From Ruegeria sp. HKCCD7303 (GTDB lineage Bacteria; Pseudomonadota; Alphaproteobacteria; Rhodobacterales; Rhodobacteraceae): a DNA stretch of 64,000 nucleotides. This document shows positions 18,992 through 28,179 of the stretch, piece after piece; within the stretch, counting starts at the first letter, position 1; the number at the start of each line of letters is the position of its first letter. A program made the position numbers and the translations under genes. The notes beneath the pieces are model-generated. The model did not search any database, was not told the origin of the DNA, and saw nothing but the letters and a program-made list of their open reading frames with translations. Where the stretch lies: positions 558,001 through 622,000 of the forward strand of contig NZ_WVRE01000001.1 in the NCBI RefSeq assembly GCF_013111185.1, read 5' to 3'.

Positions 18992-20913
18992 GCCCCGACC
19001 AGCTGGCGGTAGATTTGAGGCAGGGCCATGGTCAGGCGGTGCGGGTCGGGGATGACAGCGAAACCGCCCTGCCCGAACATGCGTGGGAACCAGCTTTTGC
19101 CAGTTTTGTCGATGGTGACGCCAAAAACCGATTGCCCGGCACGGCGCGCCTCACGTACCGCCATGCAGGTGTCTTCAATACCGTGGCGGCCTTCGTAATG
19201 GTCGAGGTCGTTGGGCTTGCCGTCTGTAATAACCAACAACAACCGACGCTTGCGGGATTGGCTGGCCAGATCGGCAGAGCAATGGCGGATCGCCGCGCCG
19301 AGCCGGGTGTAGTGACCCGGTCGCAGTGAGGCAATACGTTGCTCGACCTTAGCCCCCATTGGTTCATCGAACCGCTTGCAGCGCTGCACATAGACACGTT
19401 GACGTTTCAAAGAACTGAACGCGTGGATGGAAAAGTCGTCGCCACAGGCGTTTAGACCCCAGGCAAGCGCGGCCAAAGCCTCGCGTTCGATGTCGATCAC
19501 GGCGCGACCTGTGACCGCGCTTTCGGTCGAGCGGCTGACATCCAACAGAATCGACACCGCCAGATCACGGGCTTCCGGGCGCGATTGCATCCAGATGCGC
19601 TCGTTTGCTTCGCCGCTCGCCATTCGCTCAGTTTCGGCCCGTACCGCAGCTTCGATGTCCAGCTGGTCTCCGTCCAGATGGCCTCGCGTCATCACCCTAC
19701 CAGGGCGCAGAGCCTCGAACTGGCGTTTCACAGCACGGATACGGCGGGCAGTTGCGGGATCCTTGCCAAACTCGGCCGCGTCTTCGCGGATATCGGCATC
19801 TGAAAGCAGAACATTGACGTGATCCGGCAGATATTGCCCGGTCCGCACGTCCCATTCAGGATAGAGAATCCGACCAGATAAGCGTTCGCGATTCACATCC
19901 TCTGGCGCAAGGTCCAGATGCAGTTTCAATTTGGTTGGCGGCGCTTTTGAGATCTGACCCAAGCCGATCTCTTCCTGATCGTCAGCGGCTTTCTTGGCAT
20001 TGTCAGGATCGTCGTCATCGATGCGGCGGTTGATATTCAGGAACTCGGCCCAGCTGAGGATCGCTTCGAATTTGTGCAGTATGAAACTGTCACTGCGCTC
20101 GGCCTGATCGGACTTTCGGCGGCGGGCCCGGTGAGTTTTCTCACCAGACTCTTCAGGTTCGCCCTCAGTCTCGGGGTTTTCCACCTCGTTATGTTCGGAA
20201 AACCCAACCGCCCGCAATTCGGGCCACAGGGGAACCGGGCGGAAATGTTGATAGCCCCGCGGCGCAGACAGGTCGTTATCTACTGCAGTCAAAAGCTGTT
20301 CGGCTCTTGAAGACAGAGGGGCAGGGTCGCCCAGCATATGACGGACAAGCTCTTCTACTGCTGCCTCATCGGGCGGCAGGTCGGGAACGTTACGGTGATG
20401 CAGAACGCCCTTGCACAGCTCGGTATAAAGCGGACGGAGCCCGGGGGCGTTATCTAATGTTGCATCGACCATGTGTTGAGCAGCGATCAGGGCGCGCAGG
20501 TCAGCGCGTAATGCGTCATCTTCGTCGATGCGGGTTCCGGCATGAGCCGCAGCGGCGGCCAGCCAGACATAAAGCGCGCCATTTGCTTCACGCGCAGGGA
20601 ACACAGCCAGGCGATCCGGTAGCCGAAGCACTTCACCGTCAAACGATGCGCGGGGCATCAGTTCGACCTCAGTCGCCAATCGGCGCCGCCAGCTTAGGCG
20701 GTGGCGCGAAACCTCGGGTGAGACCGGGCGCAATTCAACGCCCGGACTACCCCCAAGTCCTCGAAAAAGGACAGCCAGCCGCCCCGCGACCTGAGACAGG
20801 TCAACCGCGGCTCCTTCATGCACCTGGGGTGCATCGAGGCGACTGGCTAGGGTGTGCCACAGTTTCCCGATCGTTTCTTCGGGTTCCCATGGCTCAAAGT
20901 CGATCTTGACCAT
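18988..20913 (-). CDS. norD: NorD, VWA-domain activation protein of nitric oxide reductase
   Basis: 641 residues. The C-terminal third is a von Willebrand A domain with the MIDAS motif in ILLDVSRSTES and the later VITDGKPNDLDHYEG. The N-terminal two thirds are the helical NorD/CoxE-like region. An acidic and basic hinge rich in Glu and Lys lies in the middle. NorD works with the AAA+ protein NorQ to insert or activate the iron centre of NorB. It follows norQ by 9 nt and overlaps norE. It is of normal length for the long alphaproteobacterial form. Confidence 0.93.
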   Translation of the reverse strand: MVKIDFEPWEPEETIGKLWHTLASRLDAPQVHEGAAVDLSQVAGRLAVLFRGLGGSPGVELRPVSPEVSRHRLSWRRRLATEVELMPRASFDGEVLRLPDRLAVFPAREANGALYVWLAAAAAHAGTRIDEDDALRADLRALIAAQHMVDATLDNAPGLRPLYTELCKGVLHHRNVPDLPPDEAAVEELVRHMLGDPAPLSSRAEQLLTAVDNDLSAPRGYQHFRPVPLWPELRAVGFSEHNEVENPETEGEPEESGEKTHRARRRKSDQAERSDSFILHKFEAILSWAEFLNINRRIDDDDPDNAKKAADDQEEIGLGQISKAPPTKLKLHLDLAPEDVNRERLSGRILYPEWDVRTGQYLPDHVNVLLSDADIREDAAEFGKDPATARRIRAVKRQFEALRPGRVMTRGHLDGDQLDIEAAVRAETERMASGEANERIWMQSRPEARDLAVSILLDVSRSTESAVTGRAVIDIEREALAALAWGLNACGDDFSIHAFSSLKRQRVYVQRCKRFDEPMGAKVEQRIASLRPGHYTRLGAAIRHCSADLASQSRKRRLLLVITDGKPNDLDHYEGRHGIEDTCMAVREARRAGQSVFGVTIDKTGKSWFPRMFGQGGFAVIPDPHRLTMALPQIYRQLVGA

Positions 20914-20922
20914 CGGCCGGCC

Positions 20923-21732
20923 TCACCCAAAGACAGCCGTGACAAGATCGAGGAGCCCGCGTTTGATGTCCTCGTCATCTGTCAGAGGTTCAACCATAGC
21001 GGCGAGGATGGCGCGGTCGGTGGACATGCCTTGCGCAATCAGCGTCGCGGCATAAACGACCAGACGGGTGGAAACGCCTTCCTCAAGGTCCTGACCCTTG
21101 AGCCCGCGCAGCTTGTTCGCCAGTCGCACCAGCGGTTTGCACCGCTCCAGCGGCAACCCACTTTCCTGAGCGACGACCTGCGCCTCCATTTCAGGCGACG
21201 GGAAGTCGAACTCGAGCGAGATAAACCTCTGACGGGTCGAGGGTTTCAGGGTTTTCAGGATATTCTGGTATCCAGGGTTATATGAAGCCACCAGCATGAA
21301 GCCGGGCGCAGCCTCAAGCTCTTCACCTGTGCGGTCAATCGGCAGGATACGCCGGTCGTCGGTTAGCGGGTGTAGGACGACGGTGACGTCCTTACGGGCC
21401 TCGACCACCTCATCAAGATAGCAGATCGCGCCTTCGCGCACCGCCCGGGTCAGGGGGCCATCGACCCAGACGGTTTCGCCACCTTTCAGCAAATAGCGCC
21501 CGATCAGGTCGGCTGCGGCCAAATCATCGTGACAGGCCACGGTGTAAAGCGGGCGGCCGAGTTTGGCCGCCATATGAGCGACAAAGCGGGTCTTTCCGCA
21601 GCCTGTCGGACCTTTCAGCAGAACCGGCAGGTCGTTGTTATACGCGGCGCAGAACACATCGCATTCATCGCCTTGGGGCAGGTAGAAGGGGGCGTTTGCC
21701 GCCCCCTCATTCAGTTTCATGGAGCCGTCCAT
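20923..21732 (-). CDS. norQ: NorQ, AAA+ ATPase of the CbbQ/NirQ/NorQ family
   Basis: 269 residues from the ATG that lies 8 nt after GGAG; in-frame starts 2-3 codons earlier overlap the norB stop. Walker A is GPTGCGKT (about residues 41-48) and Walker B lies in GAICYLDEVVEARKDV. Sensor and arginine-finger regions follow in LVASYNPGYQ and STRQRFISLEFDFP. Partnered with the VWA protein NorD, it remodels NorB so that the non-heme iron site is filled. It sits between norB and norD with no room for a separate promoter. Confidence 0.93.
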   Translation of the reverse strand: MDGSMKLNEGAANAPFYLPQGDECDVFCAAYNNDLPVLLKGPTGCGKTRFVAHMAAKLGRPLYTVACHDDLAAADLIGRYLLKGGETVWVDGPLTRAVREGAICYLDEVVEARKDVTVVLHPLTDDRRILPIDRTGEELEAAPGFMLVASYNPGYQNILKTLKPSTRQRFISLEFDFPSPEMEAQVVAQESGLPLERCKPLVRLANKLRGLKGQDLEEGVSTRLVVYAATLIAQGMSTDRAILAAMVEPLTDDEDIKRGLLDLVTAVFG

Positions 21733-21737
21733 ATCCA

Positions 21738-23105
21738 TCACTCCGCAGGGGTTTCGGCTGCGCCGGGTTCAATGACCTCTTTCCGGGGCACCCAGATCGA
21801 GTAGATGAACAGCAGCGCACCAAGAACCACAACCACACCGGAACCAAGACGCATCCAGTAGAAGACCGCGATCTGGTCCTGCACGTCCATGAAGTAGTCA
21901 CCAACCACGCGCTGCATGTGCGTTTGCACGGTTCCGCCAAAAGTCAGGACGAAGGTCATAAAGACCATACCGCTGGTCATCAGCCAGAACGAGCCCATGT
22001 TCAGCACCTGGTTATACGGATCGCGGTTTTTCAGGATCGGCATAGCATAGGTGAAGATCGCCAAGTTGAGGCAGACATAAGCACCGTAGAAGGCCAGATG
22101 GCCGTGTGCGGCAGTGATCTGCGTGCCGTGGGTATAGTAGTTCACCCCATGCAGCGTATGCAGGAAACCCCAGACACCGGCGCCGAAGAAGGCAAGCGTG
22201 GCACATCCCAACGACCAAAGCAGCGCGGCTTTGTTGGGGTGGTCACGGCGGCCCTTCCAGACCATGACAAAGGCAAAGGCCATCATTGCAAAGAACGGGA
22301 TCACCTCGAGGCTCGAGAAGATCGACCCGATCCACTGCCAATAGGCTGGCGTACCGATCCAGTAGTAGTGGTGCCCGGTCCCCAGAATGCCCGAGAACAG
22401 CGCGGCGGCGACGATGACATACAGCCATTTCTCGACCACCTCACGGTCCACACCGGTCAGCTTCAGCATCAGGTAGGCCAGGATCGAAGCCATAATTAGC
22501 TCCCAGACGCCTTCCACCCACAGGTGGACAACATACCACCAGTACTGCTTGTCGAGGGACAGGTTGCCGGGGTTGTAGAAGGCAAACAGGAACAGCAAGG
22601 CCAGACCCCACAGGCCCAACAGAAGAATGTTGGAGATGGCGGTCTTTTTGCCCTTCAGGACGGTCATCGACACGTTGTAAAGGAACATGAGCGCGGCCAC
22701 GACGATGCCCGCCTTGACCCATTTGGGTTGTTCAAGGAACTCGCGCCCCTCTTTGCCCAGCAACCAGTTGCCTTCGAACAGGTTGAAGACATAGGTGACG
22801 ACGACACCCAAGGTGCCGACCACAAGAATGATCAGCTGAAGGTAGGCCAGCGTTGGCGAATGGATTTCGCGTTCAGTCTCTTCCGGGATCAGGAAGTACG
22901 CTGCACCGAAGAAACCGAGCAGCAGCCAGACGATCAGAGAGTTGGTGTGCAGCATCCGCACGATGTTGAATGGCAGAAGCTCACTCAGGAAGTTTGGGAA
23001 TACATAGATGAAACCGGCCAGTAGGCCGCCGATCACCTGTATTGCGAACAAGGCCATGGCTACAGCGAAGTAGGCGTAGGCGATTTTTTGGGATTCGTAT
23101 TTCAT
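21738..23105 (-). CDS. norB: Nitric oxide reductase catalytic subunit NorB
   Basis: 455 residues with about twelve membrane segments. The heme b and iron ligands of the family are visible: HTNSLIVWLLLGFFGAAY near residue 54, HLWVEGVWELIMASILAY, GTGHHYYWIG and the late HGHLAFYGAYV. Together with the cytochrome c subunit NorC it reduces two NO to N2O at the heme b3/non-heme iron centre, taking electrons from periplasmic carriers. This is the short, cytochrome-c-dependent type, not the quinol-dependent qNor, which would have an N-terminal extension. It follows norC by 16 nt. Confidence 0.97.
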   Translation of the reverse strand: MKYESQKIAYAYFAVAMALFAIQVIGGLLAGFIYVFPNFLSELLPFNIVRMLHTNSLIVWLLLGFFGAAYFLIPEETEREIHSPTLAYLQLIILVVGTLGVVVTYVFNLFEGNWLLGKEGREFLEQPKWVKAGIVVAALMFLYNVSMTVLKGKKTAISNILLLGLWGLALLFLFAFYNPGNLSLDKQYWWYVVHLWVEGVWELIMASILAYLMLKLTGVDREVVEKWLYVIVAAALFSGILGTGHHYYWIGTPAYWQWIGSIFSSLEVIPFFAMMAFAFVMVWKGRRDHPNKAALLWSLGCATLAFFGAGVWGFLHTLHGVNYYTHGTQITAAHGHLAFYGAYVCLNLAIFTYAMPILKNRDPYNQVLNMGSFWLMTSGMVFMTFVLTFGGTVQTHMQRVVGDYFMDVQDQIAVFYWMRLGSGVVVVLGALLFIYSIWVPRKEVIEPGAAETPAE

Positions 23106-23121
23106 TGCTCCGTTCCCTTTC

Positions 23122-23571
23122 TCAGCCTGCCTCGTTGGGCGGCCAGTCCTGAGCGTCGATATTGTCCGTCCAGATCAGGAAGTTGGTCAGATCACGGATT
23201 TCTTCGTCGCTGAGGTTGAAATTGGGCATTTGTCGGCGGCCGGGAATGCCGGTCGGTTGTGCTTCCATCCAGCCCTTGAGCGATTCAAAGGCCGATTCCG
23301 GGTCATCCAGAACGCCCCAGCGGGTCATCACATTGCCCACTTCGGGAGCATAGTAAGCCCCTTCCCCAAGGATAGTGTGGCAGTTGATACAGGCGTGTTT
23401 TTCCCAGACATGCTTGCCGCGGATCACGCTTTCATCAAGTTTGGCGGCGTTTTCCGAGTTAACGATATACAGGTGCGAATGGGCCGACAGGGCCAGAAAG
23501 ATGAGGATGAAGAACAGTGACCCGCCATAGAATATGTTGCGAGCCATGCTCTTTGTCATGACTTCTCGCAT
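23122..23571 (-). CDS. norC: Nitric oxide reductase cytochrome c subunit NorC
   Basis: 149 residues. A single N-terminal membrane anchor (about 11-33) is followed by a periplasmic cytochrome domain with the heme c motif CINCH at 61-65. The axial methionine is probably in RRQMPNFNLSDEEI. The start is fixed by AAGGAG 6 nt before the ATG; a second in-frame ATG four codons later has weaker support. NorC receives electrons from cytochrome c or a cupredoxin and passes them to NorB. An NNR box lies 63 nt upstream of the start. It is the first gene of norCBQDEF. Confidence 0.96.
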   Translation of the reverse strand: MREVMTKSMARNIFYGGSLFFILIFLALSAHSHLYIVNSENAAKLDESVIRGKHVWEKHACINCHTILGEGAYYAPEVGNVMTRWGVLDDPESAFESLKGWMEAQPTGIPGRRQMPNFNLSDEEIRDLTNFLIWTDNIDAQDWPPNEAG

Positions 23572-23634
23572 CGCGCTCTCCTTTGCGCAGATTAGCTAGT
23601 ATTTGCACAATGGCGGGAGGTGCGCAGCGGTGCC

Positions 23635-23648
23635 TTAACGAAAGTCAA
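23635..23648 (-). promoter_or_regulatory. NNR/DNR box of the nor operon
   Basis: The site reads TTAACGAAAGTCAA on the plus strand and TTGACTTTCGTTAA in the direction of norC, with both half-sites intact. It ends 63 nt before the norC ATG, the same distance as at nnrS. Confidence 0.82.
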
Positions 23649-23810
23649 GACCACGAAACTGAGCGCGCGCAGGTGGCTGAAATTGCTGACAGGAAACCAA
23701 AATACGCCCTAAAATGACTTAAATTCATACAATGATAACAGGTACGGCGCGAAATGGCGGAAGTGTGAATCAACGCTTCTGATCAGCAGTAATAGGTGAC
23801 GGGTTAATCA

Positions 23811-24918
23811 ATGGCGAACTATTCATATATCGGCTACGATCCGGGGGTCATTTCGGTCAATTTTACCGGTTTCAGCACTGGCACTATTACGCTTTCCGGG
23901 ACCTATGATGCTGCCACGGACCGTCGGGGCTTTGACGTAACTGACACGGCCGGTGGCACACTGGTCAATGGCGACCCAGACAACGGAACCGACTTTAACG
24001 GCGATCGATTCAACAACGAATTCGGCGACGACCTGACCCAATCCGGGGTCGTGACCAACCTTGATGGGTCAGTTACGATAGATTCGGGCGCTATCTATCT
24101 TGAGGAATCTTATAGCCTCGCCAAACCCGGCGGCGGCACCATCGATGTATTTCGGGTCGAAGTTGAAGGTAATCTGGTTGGATACATCACCTCAGAACCG
24201 CTGGTCCCCGGAACGAACTATTCCTTTGTCAGATCGAACGTCACCCCGACAAACGCACCGGATACGTCTGACCCTACGGCGATTGTCGATGTTCCCTGCT
24301 TCGCAGCAGGAACACAGATCACGACACAGGACGGACCTGTCTCAATCGAAAATCTAAGGGTCGGCGATCTGGTCGTAACTGCGGATAACGGATCGCAAAA
24401 AAAATCGCTGGATTGGAGCGCGTAAATTGAATGCTGCGGATCTGGCCCCGCGTCCCAAGCTGAAGCCCATTCGGATTGCGGCAGGAAGCCTTGGCAGTGG
24501 CTTGCCCAAACGAGATCTCGTGGTGTCACCACAACACCGCATGATGCTGCGTTCACCAATTGCAGTGCGTATGTTTGACAGCGCAGAGGTTCTGCTTCCG
24601 GCGCACAAACTTGTTGGCATTCCCGGCATCACGGTTGAGACAGGTGCGCAAGACGTTGTCTACTACCACATTCTTTTCGACCGGCACGAGATCGTCTTTG
24701 CCGAAGGTGCACCTTCCGAAAGCCTGTTTACCGGCACACAAGCTTTGGCCAGCATCCATCTAGATGGTCGCGCCGAGATCCTTGAACTGTTTCCGGAGCT
24801 TGCGCAACCGGGTTACGTCCCTCAACCAGCCCGTCACATTCCAGAACAAGGCAGACGCGCACGCGCGCTCGTTTTCCGCCATATCAAGAATGAACGCCCA
24901 CTGATCTCTGACAATTAG
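23811..24918 (+). pseudogene. Hint-domain protein interrupted by a frameshift in an A8 tract
   Basis: The first frame runs from 23811 to a stop at 24425 (204 codons) and the second continues to 24918. The first part holds a roughly 160-residue Asp/Gly/Thr-rich domain of unknown type and the start of a hedgehog/intein fold: CFAAGTQITTQDGPVSIENL and RVGDLVVTADNG. The rest of that fold (RWIGARKLNAADLA, VVSPQHRMML, HKLVGI, ILFDRHEIVFAEG) is in the other frame, entered if one A is removed from the run at 24397-24404. Both halves are well conserved, so the break is recent, an assembly error, or tolerated through slippage. Such proteins are common and of unknown function in Rhodobacteraceae. It is flanked by the nor operon and nnrS. 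Confidence 0.75.
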
Positions 24919-24938
24919 GTCGGGCCGGATCGGGTTTT

Positions 24939-26135
24939 TCAGCTTGGCCTGGATACCCGAGGTCCTGTCAATGCAGGCCACATCGCAAAGACATACAGCC
25001 CAACAGCTGCAATCCAAAGGCCATCAGCCGCCAGCATGGCGGCCATGTAGCCGCCTGTAAGCTCTGACCCCAGCCAGCGCACCAGAGCCGCCGCCGCCAT
25101 AAGACCGTATGCGACCACCATCGGAGAAGGCGCAACCAGAGGACGCCCGCTGTGACCCAAGGCGGCACGACTCATAACGGCCAAAGTCATACCGCCAACA
25201 CACCCAATTCCCAGAATGTGAAGCGCGCCGATCTCGTTGCCAAACCCGACCGTTGCCAGACCCCAGAGAATCAGCCCCAATGCCAGCATACCCAGTCCCA
25301 GATGTAACGCGATAAGGATTGGCCTACGCAGAGCCCAGCCAACCCTCCAGCGCGCCATGCGCACCAGTTGAACACAGCCCAGCAGAAGGGCAACACCACC
25401 CGCCACCGGGCTTATGTTAAATGTCAGCACGAGCAGAGGCAAAAGCAAGGCCAAGATCATCACCGCCTTGTCGACTTGCGGCACGGAAACGGGCCAGGAC
25501 GCCTCGGGCTGACCTTCCCGCTTCATTGCGTTGCGAGTAAAAGCAGGCGTAATCCGACCCCCTAAAATCGCAATCATCGAACATATGGCAAGCAAGCCCG
25601 CCCGAACGCCTGTGATCAAGGTGTCCGAAGTGACCCCGATCCAATCCAGATGGATCAAAAGATTGGCGGTCCAGATCAAACCGAGAAGATACAAAAAGAC
25701 AATGTTCTGCGGCTTGGGACGTCGGATCAACTGGCTTGCAACCTTCAGCGCCAGAATAGGCACGAAACTCAGATCCACCAAAGCGACGGTCACGGGGGAC
25801 AACGAACCGGAAAACCAAACTGCAATCCGGCCAGCAATCCAGAGTAACGCCACCACAGTGATAAAGCGTGCCCGCGCCTCGGGCGCTCCGGTCCAATTTG
25901 GGACGGCTGTCAAGAAAAACCCGCCCAATGCTGCCGTTGCATATCCAAAGATCATCTCGTGCGCGTGCCACATAACAGGTGGCATGGCATAGCTTTGGTT
26001 TACAAACGGCAACAACCCGTCCAGTGAAGCCAACCACACGCCCCAGGCAACGCCGGCGAATACACCGTAAAGGCCCGCTAATAGGAAAAAGACACGAAAA
26101 CCCTCACTGAAAACGCGTGTAATTACGGAAGACAT
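24939..26135 (-). CDS. nnrS: NnrS-family heme-copper membrane protein
   Basis: 398 residues with about twelve membrane segments. The family signature is near the N-terminus: NQSYAMPPVMWHAHEMIFGYATAALGGF-type sequence with two conserved histidines, then FLTAVPNWTG. Further histidines occur in LHILGIGCVGGM. NnrS proteins contain heme and copper, protect against nitric oxide stress and are often in the Nnr regulon. The gene is divergent from nirS and has its own NNR box 63 nt upstream of the ATG. It converges with the Hint-domain gene. Confidence 0.93.
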   Translation of the reverse strand: MSSVITRVFSEGFRVFFLLAGLYGVFAGVAWGVWLASLDGLLPFVNQSYAMPPVMWHAHEMIFGYATAALGGFFLTAVPNWTGAPEARARFITVVALLWIAGRIAVWFSGSLSPVTVALVDLSFVPILALKVASQLIRRPKPQNIVFLYLLGLIWTANLLIHLDWIGVTSDTLITGVRAGLLAICSMIAILGGRITPAFTRNAMKREGQPEASWPVSVPQVDKAVMILALLLPLLVLTFNISPVAGGVALLLGCVQLVRMARWRVGWALRRPILIALHLGLGMLALGLILWGLATVGFGNEIGALHILGIGCVGGMTLAVMSRAALGHSGRPLVAPSPMVVAYGLMAAAALVRWLGSELTGGYMAAMLAADGLWIAAVGLYVFAMWPALTGPRVSRPS

Positions 26136-26198
26136 CCCTGCTCTCCATAGCCTCGCTTGCCGTTGATCAAGCTCTATCGCAGCAGCAGGTGCACGGAC

Positions 26199-26212
26199 TT
26201 AACAGAAATCAA
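26199..26212 (-). promoter_or_regulatory. NNR/DNR box on the nnrS side of the nnrS-nirS gap
   Basis: TTAACAGAAATCAA (TTAAC-N4-ATCAA) ends 63 nt before the nnrS ATG. It lies 104 nt from the second box, which is at the standard distance from nirS, so each divergent gene seems to have its own site. Confidence 0.75.
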
Positions 26213-26303
26213 GACCCCCTTAAAACATGTGTGAAAATGTCAAGTTTTATTGGCGTTTCGACGCTTTAATTTTACCTGGAAGTCTCAGTTTGCGCTCTTG
26301 CCG

Positions 26304-26317
26304 TTGACTTTGGTCAA
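26304..26317 (+). promoter_or_regulatory. NNR/DNR box of nirS
   Basis: TTGACTTTGGTCAA has both half-sites intact (TTGAC-N4-GTCAA). It ends 62 nt before the nirS ATG, the same layout as at norC and hemA. Confidence 0.82.
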
Positions 26318-26379
26318 GGATGACATCTCCGTGATGGCTCAGTCTCTCTCCTGCCTCACCACGCAAATGGAGAGTGATC

Positions 26380-28056
26380 ATGTCACTTGGAATCAGCTAC
26401 AACAAAACTGGCCGCACATTGGGGGTCGGATTGGCAATGTTGTTGGGCAGCGTCGCTGCTCCAACCTTCGCCGAAGAGCCAACTCTCAGCAAGGAAGCCT
26501 TTGAATCATCCAAACAACTGTACTTTGAACGCTGCGCCGGCTGTCACGGCGTGCTGCGCAAAGGGGCGACAGGTAAAAGCCTTGAGCCATTGGTGGAAAC
26601 CAAAAACGCCGACGGTACCGTAACCGAATCCGGCACCCTGAAGCTGGGTCAGGAACGGCTTGAAAAGATCATCGCCTGGGGGACCGAAGGCGGGATGAAC
26701 AACTTTTCGGACGTTATGTCCGAAGAAGAAATCCGCGATATGGCAACCTACATCCAGATGGAACCGCCCCAGCCACCGGAAATGTCGCTTGAACAGATGA
26801 TGGCGACACGCAAGGTCTATGTTGAACCCGAAGACTACCCGACCGAGCCACTACATGGCCGCAACTGGGAAAACTTCTTCGTGGTCATCGAACGTGACGT
26901 GGGCAAGGTGGCCGTGATCGACGGTGACACCAAGGAAGTTCTGGCGCACATCCCGACGGGTTACGCCGTGCACGTTCTGAAAGCCTCCGAACACCATAAA
27001 CTGGAAGAACCGGAAAACCCCGGCCGCTTCTGGTACACGATGGGTCGCGACGGCAAGATGACCAAGATCGACCTGTGGCAGAACCCCGAGAACATGTTGG
27101 TGGCCGAAGTGACCATTGGCTATGACGCCCGCGACGTGGCAGTTTCGGGCGACGGTAAATACGTGATCGGTGGGGCCTACTGGCCTCCGCACTTCGCCAT
27201 TGTCGACGCCGAAACCATGGAGCCGAAGAAGGTTGTCTCGACCCGCGGCTACAACGTCGATGGGGACTATGTGGAAGAGGCCCGCGTGGCTGCGATCTAC
27301 ACCACTCCAAACGAACCCACCTGGATCGTTGCCGTGAAAGAACTGGGTCAGTTGTGGCAGGTCGACTACACCGATCTGGAAAACCTGCGGATCGACAAGA
27401 TCGACAGCGCCAAGTTCCTGCATGACGGGTTCTTTGACCCGACCGGCCGTTACTTTCAGATCGCCGCGAACGCGTCGAACAAGATGGTTGTGGTCGATAC
27501 CGAAACCCACAAGCTGGAAGCTCTGATCGACACCGCGCCGCTGCCGCACCCCGGCCCGGGCGCCAACTGGGATGATCCGAATTGCGGCCCTGTTGCCGGT
27601 ACAACCCACCTGGGTGAAGGCACCGTGACCGTTTGGAGCAACGACCCCGAAGGTCGCCCGGATGATGCCTGGAAGGTCTGCTACGAAGTCGAAACCGACG
27701 GACCCGGTCTGTTCATTCGGACACACCCGGAATCAGACTACATCTGGGCTGACCAGACCAAGCACCCCGAGCCTGAGATCCAGCAATCGGTGCAGGTCAT
27801 CGACAAGGCAACCGGTGAAATCGTGAAAACGATCCAGATCACTGAAGAGGAAGGCAACGTCGCCGTCCACTTCGAGTTCAACCAGGATGGGTCTGAGGTC
27901 TGGGTTTCCAAGTGGAACCGCTCGACCTCGAAAGAACCAAACGGTGAGATCGTGATCTTTGACGCCAAGACGCTGGAAGAAATCGGCCGCGTGAAGGGTC
28001 TGTTTGCGCCCACCGGCAAGTTCAACGTCTACAATCGGTCAAACCACGTCACCTGA
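26380..28056 (+). CDS. nirS: Cytochrome cd1 nitrite reductase
   Basis: 558 residues from the ATG that follows GGAGAG by 5 nt; an in-frame GTG two codons upstream overlaps that ribosome-binding site. A signal peptide ends near residue 31. The cytochrome c domain has CAGCH at 52-56. The remaining 430 residues form the eight-bladed heme d1 propeller, with segments such as RDVAVSGDGKYVIGGAYWPPH and GPGLFIRTHPESDYIWADQ and active-site histidines in the second half. The periplasmic dimer reduces nitrite to nitric oxide. It is followed by a strong hairpin, as expected for a very highly expressed gene, and then by two electron-transfer candidates. The heme d1 biosynthesis operon lies 2.5 kb downstream. 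Confidence 0.98.
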   Translation: MSLGISYNKTGRTLGVGLAMLLGSVAAPTFAEEPTLSKEAFESSKQLYFERCAGCHGVLRKGATGKSLEPLVETKNADGTVTESGTLKLGQERLEKIIAWGTEGGMNNFSDVMSEEEIRDMATYIQMEPPQPPEMSLEQMMATRKVYVEPEDYPTEPLHGRNWENFFVVIERDVGKVAVIDGDTKEVLAHIPTGYAVHVLKASEHHKLEEPENPGRFWYTMGRDGKMTKIDLWQNPENMLVAEVTIGYDARDVAVSGDGKYVIGGAYWPPHFAIVDAETMEPKKVVSTRGYNVDGDYVEEARVAAIYTTPNEPTWIVAVKELGQLWQVDYTDLENLRIDKIDSAKFLHDGFFDPTGRYFQIAANASNKMVVVDTETHKLEALIDTAPLPHPGPGANWDDPNCGPVAGTTHLGEGTVTVWSNDPEGRPDDAWKVCYEVETDGPGLFIRTHPESDYIWADQTKHPEPEIQQSVQVIDKATGEIVKTIQITEEEGNVAVHFEFNQDGSEVWVSKWNRSTSKEPNGEIVIFDAKTLEEIGRVKGLFAPTGKFNVYNRSNHVT

Positions 28057-28075
28057 CGGATTTACACATGAAACA

Positions 28076-28104
28076 GAAAGGGCGGGCCCCTCGCCCGCCC
28101 TTTC
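28076..28104 (+). terminator. Strong hairpin after nirS
   Basis: GAAAGGGCGGGC pairs with GCCCGCCCTTTC around a 5-nt loop, a 12-bp stem with TTCG and TTTT just after. It lies 19 nt after the nirS stop and probably limits read-through into the multiheme gene downstream while stabilising the nirS message. Confidence 0.82.
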
Positions 28105-28179
28105 TTCGTTTTCCCCATCAGCTAAACGCGTCGGCCTAACACGCCGCGCCAGTCAAGACAGCCAAGACGGAGCCCGGAT

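Noticed and set aside
24427..24918. Second half of the Hint gene as an independent gene starting at 24427
   Set aside because: No ribosome-binding site precedes it, and its conserved sequence begins upstream of that codon, so it is the continuation of the frameshifted gene.
26162..26170. GTTGATCAA palindrome in the nnrS-nirS gap
   Set aside because: It lacks the 4-nt spacer between half-sites and is not at a usual activator distance; the two real boxes nearby explain the control better.
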